Assembly (NCBI RefSeq): GCF_001182745.1
Contig: NZ_LN868938.1
Location: 3,410,001 to 3,474,000, forward strand
Source: Nocardia farcinica
GTDB taxonomy: Bacteria; Actinomycetota; Actinomycetes; Mycobacteriales; Mycobacteriaceae
DNA length: 64,000 nt
Direction of reading: 5' to 3'
In this document: piece by piece, positions 1 to 7,545 of the stretch
Layout: each line of letters starts with the position of its first letter
Position numbering within the stretch: the first letter of the stretch is position 1
Notes under the pieces: model-generated
Told to the model about the DNA's origin: nothing
The model's database searches: none
Seen by the model: the letters and a program-made list of their open reading frames with translations, nothing else
Position numbers and translations under genes: made by a program

Positions 1-108
1 GGCGTCGACGGCGGTGTCGATGGCGGCCAGCGTGCGCTGGATCGCGTCGACGGCGTCGGCCATCTCGTTCTTGGCGGCTTCGGCTATGTCGTGCTGTGCT
101 TGCACCAT
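1..108 (-). CDS. Small helical protein, probable ESX-associated (truncated at window edge)
   Basis: Only the first 36 codons are visible, from an ATG at 108 running off the left edge. A strong ribosome binding site (AAGGAAGG) lies about 8 nt upstream. The visible peptide begins MVQAQHDIAEAAKNEMADAV and is alanine-rich and amphipathic, as in WXG100 or other four-helix ESX partner proteins, but no WxG turn is visible in the fragment. It lies 79 nt downstream of the EspG gene in the same direction, so it is probably the last visible gene of the espACD-like cluster. The family assignment is an inference from context; the reading frame and ribosome binding site are seen directly. Confidence 0.6.
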   Translation of the reverse strand, partial: MVQAQHDIAEAAKNEMADAVDAIQRTLAAIDTAVDA

Positions 109-187
109 GACGTGTGCACCTTCCTTCTGGGTGTATGCGGTGTGCCAGAAGGTGATGCCGGGACGGCATCACCCGAGTCGGAGATGA

Positions 188-982
188 TTACTGCGGTAGC
201 CACCTCCCCCCGGGCAAGGTTTCGATCAGCCCGGAAATCGCCTGGGCGACACGGTGATCGGTGCCCGGTGTGACGGTGGACCAGACCTGCTGGTCCGGCG
301 CGATCCCGGGGGCGACCACGATGCGGCCACGACCGGTCTCGTACACCACGGCCGCGCAGGGCGGTCGCGTGGTCACGCCGTCGACGTGCGCGTAGGCGAC
401 GATCTCGGCGTAGGCACGGCAGGACTCGAAGGCGAGTCCGTAGCGGGGGGCGTCGCGCTCGGCGACGCCGAGGGCGTAGACGGCGTCGGTGAAGTCGGCC
501 GACGTGCGCGCCGCCGACAGCCGCTCGGCCAGTTCGGCCGCCGGTGCGCTGAACGGCGCGACGTCGGCGGGTTCGGCCGGGCCGAGCGCGCGCAGCAGCG
601 CGGCCACCAGCGCCGACCCGGACTCGTCCGACCAGGCGGGCTCGATCCGGATGTCGTCCCCGCGGCGCAGCGCCAGCGCGTGCCGCTCACCACGCAGCGC
701 CAGGCACAACCTCGTCGGCGCGCCGTCACCGGGGTAGACCCGGGCCACCAGCTCGCGGTCCGGCTGGGCGAGGACGTACATCGCGTCGGCCAGTTCGGGG
801 TCGACCTCGCCGTACCCGTCGATCAGGCCCGCGCCGGTCAGATCCGCGACGGCGCGACGCTGGGCCGCGGTCCACGCGTCGTAGGTCTGCTGGCGCGGGC
901 CGATGCCGAGCACCAGCGGCATGGTCTGGATGCCGAGCCGTTCGGCGAGGGCGAGCACGCCGTCGTTGGTCAGGGTCGTCAC
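188..982 (-). CDS. espG: EspG-family ESX secretion chaperone (1 of 3)
   Basis: A 264-residue protein of normal EspG length. EspG proteins are cytosolic chaperones that bind the tip of PPE proteins and keep PE-PPE pairs soluble for ESX export. The C-terminal part contains VWSTVTPGTDHRVAQAISG followed by LIETLP, a form common to actinobacterial EspG-like proteins. It begins at a GTG and overlaps the stop of the upstream PPE gene by 4 nt (GTGA). Direct coupling to PE and PPE genes fits a dedicated chaperone for that pair. Compared with the EspG copies at 4.8 and 31.6 kb it lacks their W-x-FTDLEF N-terminal start, so it is a diverged paralogue. The family call is fairly secure; the substrate is inferred from position. 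Confidence 0.8.
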   Translation of the reverse strand: MTTLTNDGVLALAERLGIQTMPLVLGIGPRQQTYDAWTAAQRRAVADLTGAGLIDGYGEVDPELADAMYVLAQPDRELVARVYPGDGAPTRLCLALRGERHALALRRGDDIRIEPAWSDESGSALVAALLRALGPAEPADVAPFSAPAAELAERLSAARTSADFTDAVYALGVAERDAPRYGLAFESCRAYAEIVAYAHVDGVTTRPPCAAVVYETGRGRIVVAPGIAPDQQVWSTVTPGTDHRVAQAISGLIETLPGGRWLPQ

Positions 983-1962
983 GGCGCGCTCCCGGTCGTT
1001 CCGCGATCCTGCGGCACCGCACCGGGTTCCGGCGCACCGAGCACGGCGGGCGCGGCGACGATCCCCAGTTCGGCGCCGAGTGCGTCACCGACGGCGGTGG
1101 CGCCCGACGGCGATTCGTACTCCTGTTCCTGGGCGGCCGCCGCGGCGCCGACCGCGCCGGGCACCAGCGGCACCGCCGATCCGCCCGCGGGCACCGGCTG
1201 CGGCGCCGGCGCGGTGTGGGTGAGGGTTTCGGTCTCGGCGGACTGCACGAACACCGGCGCCTGGTAGGCGGTCTTGGCGCGCGGAATCGCGCCGAGGCCG
1301 TAGCCACCCGCGCGGACGACACCCGGCGCCGCGGGCGGCACCGCGCCGGCGGTCACGGGTGGCGCGGCGGCGGCCGTCTGCTCGGCCGCCAGCGCCGCGG
1401 GCGAGACGAGTGCGGGCGGTTCGCGCTGCTCCCACGGCATCGCCAGCGGCTCGGTCGCGGCCTCGTAGGCGCGCATCACCCGGGAGGCCGCGGCCTTGGC
1501 CACATCGGCATCGGCGTCGGTCTCGGCGGCCACCGCCCGGATGGGCGCGCCGAGCCCGGCGGTCATCGCCTCCAGCATGCGCTTGGCCTCGGCCAGCGCG
1601 GCCAGCTCCCCGCCGTCGGGCATCGCGAGCCGGGCCACCTCGTAGGCGGCGGCCTGGGCGTGCGCCTTCGCCGCGTGATCGGCGGCCGCACCCGCCGCCT
1701 CGATCAGCCAATCACGGAGGCCGGTCACCTTCTCGAGCACATCCCGGCTGGTGGTCGACTGCCACGCGCCCCGGAGGGTCGCCATCACCAGCTCGTATTC
1801 GACCACCGCCGCGCCGAAGCTCTCGGCGAGCCTGCCCCACGCCGCGCCGGCTTCGGCGAGCGGGACGGAGCCGGGACCGGTGCGCAGCTCACGCGCCATC
1901 CGGTCCGGCTCCATGGCCTCCCAGACGACCCCGGTGAATCCGGGCTGCGGTGGTTCGATCAT
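979..1962 (-). CDS. PPE family protein
   Basis: PPE-domain protein of 327 residues. The N-terminus reads MIEPPQPGFTGVVWEAMEPD, followed by long helices (about residues 10-170). From about residue 200 it is a low-complexity Ala/Pro/Gly tail. PPE proteins pair with PE proteins and are exported through ESX systems with EspG help. The open frame extends to 2022, but that would overlap the PE gene stop. The ATG at 1962 has GGAG 7 nt upstream and starts directly at the PP motif, so I chose it. PE lies 31 nt upstream and EspG overlaps the stop by 4 nt. The function of the tail is unknown. Confidence 0.85.
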   Translation of the reverse strand: MIEPPQPGFTGVVWEAMEPDRMARELRTGPGSVPLAEAGAAWGRLAESFGAAVVEYELVMATLRGAWQSTTSRDVLEKVTGLRDWLIEAAGAAADHAAKAHAQAAAYEVARLAMPDGGELAALAEAKRMLEAMTAGLGAPIRAVAAETDADADVAKAAASRVMRAYEAATEPLAMPWEQREPPALVSPAALAAEQTAAAAPPVTAGAVPPAAPGVVRAGGYGLGAIPRAKTAYQAPVFVQSAETETLTHTAPAPQPVPAGGSAVPLVPGAVGAAAAAQEQEYESPSGATAVGDALGAELGIVAAPAVLGAPEPGAVPQDRGTTGSAP

Positions 1963-1993
1963 CGTCGTGCTCCGTACCGGGTCCGCCCGGATC

Positions 1994-2335
1994 TCAGGCG
2001 GCACCGCCGGAACCGGCGCCACCGAAATCGGCGGTGTTGTCGTCCTCCGCGCGGCCGAACTCGTCGACCTGACCGCGCAGGACGGCGGCCAGCTTGCGTA
2101 GCTCGAGCACGCCCGCGGTGGCGTTCTCGGCGTAGTTCGCCGCCACCTGGTTCATGGTCTGCGCCGCGCGCGTCGACACCGCGTCCAGCCCCGCGGGTTC
2201 GACCGTCAGGGCGGGTTCGTTGTCCCGCAAGCCCTGTTCGAGCCGGTCGGCGAGGTCGTCGAGCCGCGTCGCCACCTCCCGCGCGACCGTCGGGTCGAAT
2301 TGCACTCCCGCGAAATCCACTCCACCGCGAACCAT
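1994..2335 (-). CDS. PE family protein
   Basis: A 113-residue protein that is essentially one PE domain: two helices with the segment VSTRAAQTMNQVAANYAENA in the middle and a short Gly/Asp-rich end. PE proteins form a helical hairpin with a PPE partner and carry the export signal for ESX secretion. The PPE gene follows 31 nt downstream. A clear Y-x-x-x-D export motif is not obvious; the tail reads FGRAEDDNTADFGG. The gene is 14 nt downstream of the EspA-like gene, so the five-gene block 3962-188 is probably one transcript. The PE call rests on size, helical content and the PE-PPE-EspG order. Confidence 0.8.
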   Translation of the reverse strand: MVRGGVDFAGVQFDPTVAREVATRLDDLADRLEQGLRDNEPALTVEPAGLDAVSTRAAQTMNQVAANYAENATAGVLELRKLAAVLRGQVDEFGRAEDDNTADFGGAGSGGAA

Positions 2336-2349
2336 GCCGAACCTCCTGA

Positions 2350-3645
2350 TCAGAGCGTGAGATCTTTGTCGGGTGGTGCCTCTGCCGACATCTGCTCGGT
2401 CGCGCCGACCACCGGCAGCGCGACCCCCTCGATGTCGCCGACGACTTCGTCGCCGTGCTGAGCGTTGACCAGGAAGCCGGGCACCTCGCCGCTGTCGCCC
2501 GCGCCGCGCGCACCCGCCGCCCCGGCCGCGGCGCCGCCCATCGGCACCATGCCGCCGGGACTGCCCGCGGGCACGGTGCCGCCAGGCCGCGCCGTCGACC
2601 CGGTCGCGCCGAGCTCGGCGCCCGTACCGGGCACACCCGGGGAGACGCCCGCGGCCCTGGTGCCGGTGTAGGGGCTCAACGGCGTCGCGGCGGGCGCGAA
2701 GCCGCCACCACCGCCGCCGCCGACGCCGCCGCCCGCGGCGCCGCCGCCCGCACCGCCACCCAGTGCCTTCGCCTCGTCCAGCTGCTCGGCGTCCGCGGCC
2801 GCCGGATCGGCGGCCGGCTTCGGCGCCAGCAGCGCGGTGTTCGCGGCGGCCAGCTGGGTCAGGCTCTGCGCGCTCTGGCCGGCCATCGTCATGAGCGGGG
2901 TCAACATCTGCAGCATCTGCATCGCCTGCTGCATGGAGTCGACGCCCTTGGGCGCGCTGGTGATCGGGACCTTCTGTCCGGCCTGCGTCATGCTCGCCGA
3001 ATGGGCGGTCAATTCGGTGCGGGTCTTGGCGATCACCGCCAGTGCCTCCGCGATCGCCTCGGTGGTCGCGGCGACCATGAACAGCTGGCCACCCGGCGAA
3101 CCGAGCAGCGGGGCGGCCGCCACCATCGAGGCGACGTACTTGGCGATCACCGCCGACATCAGCCCCGCCCCGACCGCCACCGAGGTGGCCGCGCCGGTGA
3201 GCACGGCCTTCTCCTGGGTGCTCTGGGTGGCCAGCTCGGCGCCGTCCTGCTGTGCCTGGCCCGCCTTCTCGGCGGCGGCGGTAGCACCCATGCCCTGCCA
3301 GGCCGCCATCGCGGCCTGTAGTGCCGTGCTGCCCAGGGTCATCGCGGTCTGCAGCGCGGTACCGATGCCGGACAGCATCTGGGCCGGATTGGGCCCGGCA
3401 CCGGCCGCGGCGTCCAGCGCGCCGGTGCCGAAACTGCTGGCCATGTCGGTGAGCGGGCGCGCGAGGGCCGCGATGTCGATCACCGGCAGCGGCGGCAGTT
3501 CGGGAAGCGGCGGCGCCGCTGCCGGATCCGGCAGCGGCGGTAACCCCATGTCCCGCAGGATGTCGTTCACGGGCCGGTCGATGAGGGGCGCGAGCACGCT
3601 GCCCCGCAACAGGTCCAGGACCGTGGGATCCACCGGCGAGGTCAT
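2350..3645 (-). CDS. EspA/EspE-like ESX substrate
   Basis: A 431-residue protein. Residues 1-60 are proline-rich (GLPPLPDPAAAPPLPELPPL), residues about 65-230 are helical and alanine-rich with a hydrophobic stretch near 150-195, and residues 290-320 are a polyglycine linker. The C-terminus reads GFLVNAQHGDEVVGDIEG. The layout of a helical PPE-like core with a disordered tail, and its position after a 106-residue EspC-like gene (4-nt ATGA overlap), match the espA-espC pair of mycobacterial ESX-1, where both proteins are co-secreted. The assignment comes from architecture and context, since EspA homologues diverge strongly. EspB-like is the main alternative. Confidence 0.6.
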   Translation of the reverse strand: MTSPVDPTVLDLLRGSVLAPLIDRPVNDILRDMGLPPLPDPAAAPPLPELPPLPVIDIAALARPLTDMASSFGTGALDAAAGAGPNPAQMLSGIGTALQTAMTLGSTALQAAMAAWQGMGATAAAEKAGQAQQDGAELATQSTQEKAVLTGAATSVAVGAGLMSAVIAKYVASMVAAAPLLGSPGGQLFMVAATTEAIAEALAVIAKTRTELTAHSASMTQAGQKVPITSAPKGVDSMQQAMQMLQMLTPLMTMAGQSAQSLTQLAAANTALLAPKPAADPAAADAEQLDEAKALGGGAGGGAAGGGVGGGGGGGFAPAATPLSPYTGTRAAGVSPGVPGTGAELGATGSTARPGGTVPAGSPGGMVPMGGAAAGAAGARGAGDSGEVPGFLVNAQHGDEVVGDIEGVALPVVGATEQMSAEAPPDKDLTL

Positions 3646-3962
3646 GAGAGGCCGTGTGCCGCCGCGTCGAATCCGGCGACCGAGGTCGCCTCGGTGGCCT
3701 CGTAGGCGGCGGCGCTCTGCTGCGCCGTCACCGCTGTGGCCGCGTGCACGGCCGCGAGTTCCATCACCGAGGACAGATGATTGGCCTGCGCGCCGGCGAA
3801 CGCGAACAGGAAATCCTGACCGATCAGGCCGAAGACCGGGACCACCGCGGCCATGGTGGCGGCCTGGTCCACGGTGCCCGCGGTCGCGACCCCGGCGGCC
3901 ATCGCGGCGGCGGCGTCCGCGTATCCGCGGATGACGTCAGGTGCAGCTACGAGGTCGCTCAT
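3642..3962 (-). CDS. EspC-like type VII secretion target
   Basis: A 106-residue, all-helical, Ala-rich protein, close to the ~103 residues of EspC (T7SS EspC family). The second helix ends AAYEATEATSVAGF, where Y-E-A-T-E fits the position of the Y-x-x-x-D/E secretion motif. The ATG at 3962 follows a GGGGAA ribosome binding site. The stop overlaps the EspA-like start by 4 nt (ATGA), so translation is probably coupled. A 122-nt gap upstream is the best place for a promoter for the EspC-to-EspG block. It is likely secreted with the EspA-like protein. Confidence 0.65.
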   Translation of the reverse strand: MSDLVAAPDVIRGYADAAAAMAAGVATAGTVDQAATMAAVVPVFGLIGQDFLFAFAGAQANHLSSVMELAAVHAATAVTAQQSAAAYEATEATSVAGFDAAAHGLS

Positions 3963-4047
3963 CGTATTCCCCGTTCCTGTAAAGGAATTGACCTACCCAG
4001 TCGAACATACCAACGAAGCGCCGGTTCTCGGAAGTTCTTTCGACTCC

Positions 4048-4061
4048 ATCGAGACTGTGCC
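4048..4061 (-). promoter_or_regulatory. GGCACAGTC motif in front of the EspC-like gene
   Basis: On the minus strand the 122-nt gap reads GGCACAGTCTCGAT at this site, 86 nt upstream of the EspC-like start. A very similar string (GGCACAGTCGATTCC, GGCACGGTCGAATCC, GACAGAGTCGATTC) lies upstream of the two WXG100 genes and of the second toxin gene. It may be a shared -10/discriminator region or a regulator site. No good -35 is seen 17 nt upstream here, so this copy is the weakest of the four. Confidence 0.3.
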
Positions 4062-4084
4062 GCAATTTCGTGAACGAGGGATGA

Positions 4085-4384
4085 CTACCCGGCGACTTCC
4101 TCGTTGAATGCGGTGACCAGATCCGCACGCTGCGCGAAGGCCGCCGCCGCGGCCGCGGTCGAGGTCGACACCAACGCCTGCTCGAACTCCGCCGGCGACA
4201 TTGTGGAAATCCCTTGTTTGAAAGTGAGATTCAGCAGAGTGCCGTTACCGTCGACCTCGACGGTGATCGCCCCGTCCGCCGATGTCGCACTCGCCCGCAC
4301 CCCCGACATGTCCTCGGCCAGGTCGCGCAGCCGGTACAGCCGCGTGCGCACGGCGGCCTCCAGCTCGTCCATCGTCTCGTACAT
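4085..4384 (-). CDS. YbaB/EbfC-type protein, EspL-like
   Basis: A 99-residue YbaB/EbfC-fold protein. It has an N-terminal helix (MYETMDELEAAVRTRLYRLR), a beta-meander with ITVEVDGNGTLLNLTF, and a C-terminal helix. Typical YbaB proteins bind nucleoid DNA as dimers; those in ESX loci (EspL-like) are linked to secretion of neighbouring substrates. It lies 38 nt downstream of the EspD/H-like gene in the same direction. An in-frame ATG at codon 5 is an alternative start. The fold is well supported by the beta-strand pattern; the biochemical role here is inferred from ESX-1 gene order. Confidence 0.75.
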   Translation of the reverse strand: MYETMDELEAAVRTRLYRLRDLAEDMSGVRASATSADGAITVEVDGNGTLLNLTFKQGISTMSPAEFEQALVSTSTAAAAAAFAQRADLVTAFNEEVAG

Positions 4385-4422
4385 CGGATCCCCTCTCCCG
4401 CCGCGCCATCCGCCCCGCTCGG

Positions 4423-4761
4423 CTACACCTCACGCAGCCAGCTGCGCGGCTGATCCTCGTATTCTTCCTCGTCGGCGAGCTCCTGACCAGCCACCTGTTC
4501 CTGGGTGGGCAATCCGAGCAACGCCAGCATCTCCGGCGCCATGCCCGCCGCCGTCAACTGCTCACGCCGCGCCACCCCGGCGCGGTTGGCCGCCTGCTTG
4601 CACAGCCGCAGCACCTGCGCCGCCAGATCGGCGGGGTCGCGGCGCAATTCCGCGGGCTCGATCGCGATGCCGCGCGGCAACCCCTGCTCGGTGGTGCGCA
4701 CGGTGATCGAGCCGTCCCGCGAGGAGGCGGTCCACTCCACCGGGCCCTGCTGCTCGCTCAT
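4423..4761 (-). CDS. EspD/EspH-like ESX accessory protein
   Basis: A 112-residue protein starting at the ATG at 4761, 6 nt after a good GCAGGAG site. A longer frame to 4830 would run into the upstream EspG gene and has no ribosome binding site. It has a YbaB-like strand pair (GSITVRTTEQGLPRGIAI), then helices with ADLAAQVLRLCKQAANRAG, and a tail LALLGLPTQEQVAGQELADE. This order resembles the C-terminal half of mycobacterial EspH/EspD (DUF2694), in which a similar strand-helix block ends in L-P-T-P-E-E. Those proteins stabilise ESX-1 substrates. It is shorter than EspD/EspH (about 184 residues) because it lacks their acidic N-terminal extension. Confidence 0.6.
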   Translation of the reverse strand: MSEQQGPVEWTASSRDGSITVRTTEQGLPRGIAIEPAELRRDPADLAAQVLRLCKQAANRAGVARREQLTAAGMAPEMLALLGLPTQEQVAGQELADEEEYEDQPRSWLREV

Positions 4762-4804
4762 CGGTACTCCTGCCTGTGTCGCGGTCGGTCGGATGCGCGG
4801 CCGG

Positions 4805-5590
4805 TCACGGTCGTTCGTCCTTGATGGCACGCACGACCTCGGCCACCCGGATGTTGATCATCGAGATCAGCCGCTTGCGGTCCGCGGCGACGGCCAACGG
4901 CGGATGCTGGTCGTCGACGACGTAGCGGCCGTCGTCGAGCAGGTCGCGCCACTCCAGCCGGTGCCGGGTGATGCCGCGCGGCCCGAACAGCGAACGGCCC
5001 TGGATCACTTCGATACTGCCCTGGTGCTGCACCGGCTCGGCGAGAAACCGCGCGGCCCGCTCGGCCACCGAGTCGTCGAAGGAGTCCTGCACCGCGGAAC
5101 GGCCGTAGCTGTAGTCGAACTCCTCGGTGTCGGCGCGCGCCGCCAGGGTGACATCGGCCAGCCGGCCCGGCGTGGCGTCGGGCATGGCGCGCACCACCGC
5201 CTCGGCGAGCGCGACCGCGTCGCATTCGGACACGGTGAACGAGGTGCCGTGGTAGAAGGTCTCCCCCGGCAGCTGGTTCACCACGAACCCGCGATCACCC
5301 CGCCGCACCGCGTGGATACGGACCAGGCCCGCGGGCTTGCGCGGCTCGCGACCGTCCCGGCCGCTGGCGATGATCCGCAGGTCGGGTCGCACCAGCGCCT
5401 CGATCACCTCCCGGCACAAAGCGCCGTGGGTCCGGCGGGCGTTGGCCAGCGCCTCGGCCTGCTCCACCCGGAACACGCTGTCGAGTTCGGTGCGGGTGGC
5501 GAAGAAGAACGGCCACGGCAGCGCCTCGCGCTCGCTGTCGTACCAGAGCGCGTAGAACTCGAGGTCGGTGAACTTCCAGGTCTGGTTCAT
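4805..5590 (-). CDS. espG: EspG-family ESX secretion chaperone (2 of 3)
   Basis: A 261-residue EspG-family protein. The N-terminus WKFTDLEFYALW matches the start of many EspG proteins. Downstream landmarks are GETFYHGTSFTVSECDAVAL and, late, GRSLFGPRGITRHRLEWRDL followed by DDGRYVV. The copy at 31.6 kb has the same landmarks (WEFTDLEFRVL; HSRYGPRGIIEHILLWRDLP), so the two are clear paralogues. The ATG at 5590 overlaps the stop of the 599-residue substrate gene by 4 nt. Both paralogues follow the same kind of Pro/Gly-tailed substrate, so this EspG is probably its specific chaperone. Confidence 0.85.
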   Translation of the reverse strand: MNQTWKFTDLEFYALWYDSEREALPWPFFFATRTELDSVFRVEQAEALANARRTHGALCREVIEALVRPDLRIIASGRDGREPRKPAGLVRIHAVRRGDRGFVVNQLPGETFYHGTSFTVSECDAVALAEAVVRAMPDATPGRLADVTLAARADTEEFDYSYGRSAVQDSFDDSVAERAARFLAEPVQHQGSIEVIQGRSLFGPRGITRHRLEWRDLLDDGRYVVDDQHPPLAVAADRKRLISMINIRVAEVVRAIKDERP

Positions 5591-7386
5591 TTCTCCACAA
5601 CGGGTTTCACGACGATCGGCGCCTCACCGAGCGCTTCCTCGAGGTGTTCCACCGAATCGAGGTAGTCGGCCCGCTTGTATTCCTTCTGGCCCTGGTTGGC
5701 GCCCTGGCCCGCCGCACCCATCGCACCGGGCGCGCCCGGCATGCCCGGCGTGGCGGCGATGCCCGCCCGCGCGGCTTCCATGCCGGTGGTCGTCGGCAGC
5801 GAGGCCCGGGGGAACAGCTTCGACGTGGCCGCCAGGTCCTTGGGATTGGCACCACCGGGCAGGCCGCCGCCACCGCCGCCACCGCCACCGGCGCCCTTGC
5901 CCGCGCCGCCACCGCCGCCCTTCTTCGCCAGGTCCTTCTGCAGATCCGACAACGAGCCGGGCAGACCGGCCAGCCCCGCGGGCTGCATGTTTTGCTGGGC
6001 GCCCTGCAAGCCTTCCTGGATCGCCTGCTGCGCGCCCTGCAAGCCCTGCTGCAACGCCTGCTGCGCCTGCTGGGCGGCCTGCTGCGCCGCTTGCTGGGCG
6101 GACTGCTGGGCGGCGGCCTGCTGCGCCGCCTGCTGCGCGGCGGCCTGCTGGGCGGCCAGGTCGCGCAGTGCCTTGTCCTGCTGACTCGCCTGGCTCTGCA
6201 GTTGCGCGAGTTGCGCGTTGGGCTGGTTCTGCGACACCGGGGTGAACGCCGGTTGCAGCTGGTTCGGGCTCGGGCTACCGGTCGGGGACGTGGGATTGCC
6301 CGTCGGATTGCCGGTGGGCACCGTCTCGCGCGGTCCGGGGTTCTGGCCCTGGATACCGGTGGGGCCGGGCAGCTCGGGCAGGACCGACGAGGCGGTGACG
6401 CCCGGGGCGTACCACGCGGTGAAGGCCGCCTGCGCGCGCGTCACGGCCTGGTTCTCGGCGGTGTCGCTGGCGGCCACCGGCGCGTCGGGCAGCTCGGCGT
6501 AGAACTTCGACATCCAGGCCGAGGCGTTCTCCAACAGCGTGCCGACGTGGTTCATCGCGGTCGTGAGCTGGCCTGCCGCCGCACTGTAGCGGTTGACCGC
6601 ACCCATGCCCTGCTCGGCACTGTCGCCGCGCCAACGGGATTCGGTCAGGCCCGTCATACCGCGAGCCATGTTGTTGAAGCCGATGGTCAACCGGTCGGCC
6701 ATGCGCTGCCACTCGCCCGCCAGCATGGTCAGCCCGTTGATCCGGCCCTCGAGCGAATTGCGCAGCGAGTTCGCCACCGGGTAGGTCAGCGAGGCCGCGG
6801 GCTCGAGGAAGGTGTTGATCGAGCGCATGCCGGGTGCCTTCGCGTCCAGCGGCCGCCCGCTGTAGCTCTCGCCGCCGACGTTGGTGGGAATCACCGGATC
6901 GTTGGAGATGTAGCGATCGCCGTGCCTGCGCATTCCGACATGGTGCACCTCACCGGCGGCGGCGCTCTCGTTCTTCAGCGCGTTGAAGACCGATTCGCTG
7001 GTGTCTTCCTGGTTCTCCACCATGCCGCCCGCGATGATGAACGCCTCCGCCAGGTCCCGCAGCGACTTCTTGAACGCGGGCAGCGTGGTGTCCATCAGCT
7101 CGATGCCCAGATCCTGGAACGCTTTCGACAGCGTCTTGCCCGAACCGAGATTGCCGAAGTGGTCGACGGTCTTGATGTCCTTGTAGAGCTGGTCGTAGGC
7201 CGCCTGTTCGCCCTGGCTGAGCTGCCCGCCCGGCGCATCGGCCTTGAAATCGCCCGCGGCGAACTCGATGATGTCCATCGCGTCGGCGATGATCTTCACC
7301 GCGTCCGTCGCGACCTGCTCGTCGATCTTGAAGACCCGGTTCTGCGCGGCGCTCCGCAAACCCTCGTAGGGATTCGGTTCAGCCAT
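5587..7386 (-). CDS. WXG-type ESX substrate with Gln-rich and Gly-rich tail
   Basis: A 599-residue protein. Residues 1-180 are helical. Residues about 190-315 form a second helical block with LTESRWRGDSAEQGMGAVNR, a W-x-G turn as in WXG100/PPE-like proteins. Residues about 395-470 are a long Gln/Ala run that could form a coiled coil, and residues 490-515 are polyglycine. The tail ends YKRADYLDSVEHLEEALGEA. It is followed by EspG with a 4-nt overlap. The gene at 32396-34411 has the same position and layout (W-x-S turn in ESWRSDGADQAVQA), so the two are paralogous ESX substrates. No enzymatic motif is seen, and the export role is inferred. Confidence 0.65.
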   Translation of the reverse strand: MAEPNPYEGLRSAAQNRVFKIDEQVATDAVKIIADAMDIIEFAAGDFKADAPGGQLSQGEQAAYDQLYKDIKTVDHFGNLGSGKTLSKAFQDLGIELMDTTLPAFKKSLRDLAEAFIIAGGMVENQEDTSESVFNALKNESAAAGEVHHVGMRRHGDRYISNDPVIPTNVGGESYSGRPLDAKAPGMRSINTFLEPAASLTYPVANSLRNSLEGRINGLTMLAGEWQRMADRLTIGFNNMARGMTGLTESRWRGDSAEQGMGAVNRYSAAAGQLTTAMNHVGTLLENASAWMSKFYAELPDAPVAASDTAENQAVTRAQAAFTAWYAPGVTASSVLPELPGPTGIQGQNPGPRETVPTGNPTGNPTSPTGSPSPNQLQPAFTPVSQNQPNAQLAQLQSQASQQDKALRDLAAQQAAAQQAAQQAAAQQSAQQAAQQAAQQAQQALQQGLQGAQQAIQEGLQGAQQNMQPAGLAGLPGSLSDLQKDLAKKGGGGGAGKGAGGGGGGGGGLPGGANPKDLAATSKLFPRASLPTTTGMEAARAGIAATPGMPGAPGAMGAAGQGANQGQKEYKRADYLDSVEHLEEALGEAPIVVKPVVEK

Positions 7387-7545
7387 CGGTCAACTCCTGC
7401 CCTGCTCAGTGCAGCCTGTCGCTCGACATCGCTTCGGCCCCTGCCACTCCCGCCGATCATCCCACGGATCACGTGAACGGTCAGTAGCGCAGGCGTGAAT
7501 CGTGCTCGCCCGGCGCGCGATTCCCGTCCCCGCGCGGGCTCGTAC

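Noticed and set aside
3937..4128. A 63-codon minus-strand frame in the EspC-like upstream region
   Set aside because: It overlaps the ends of both neighbouring genes, has no ribosome binding site, and the gap is better explained as promoter DNA.
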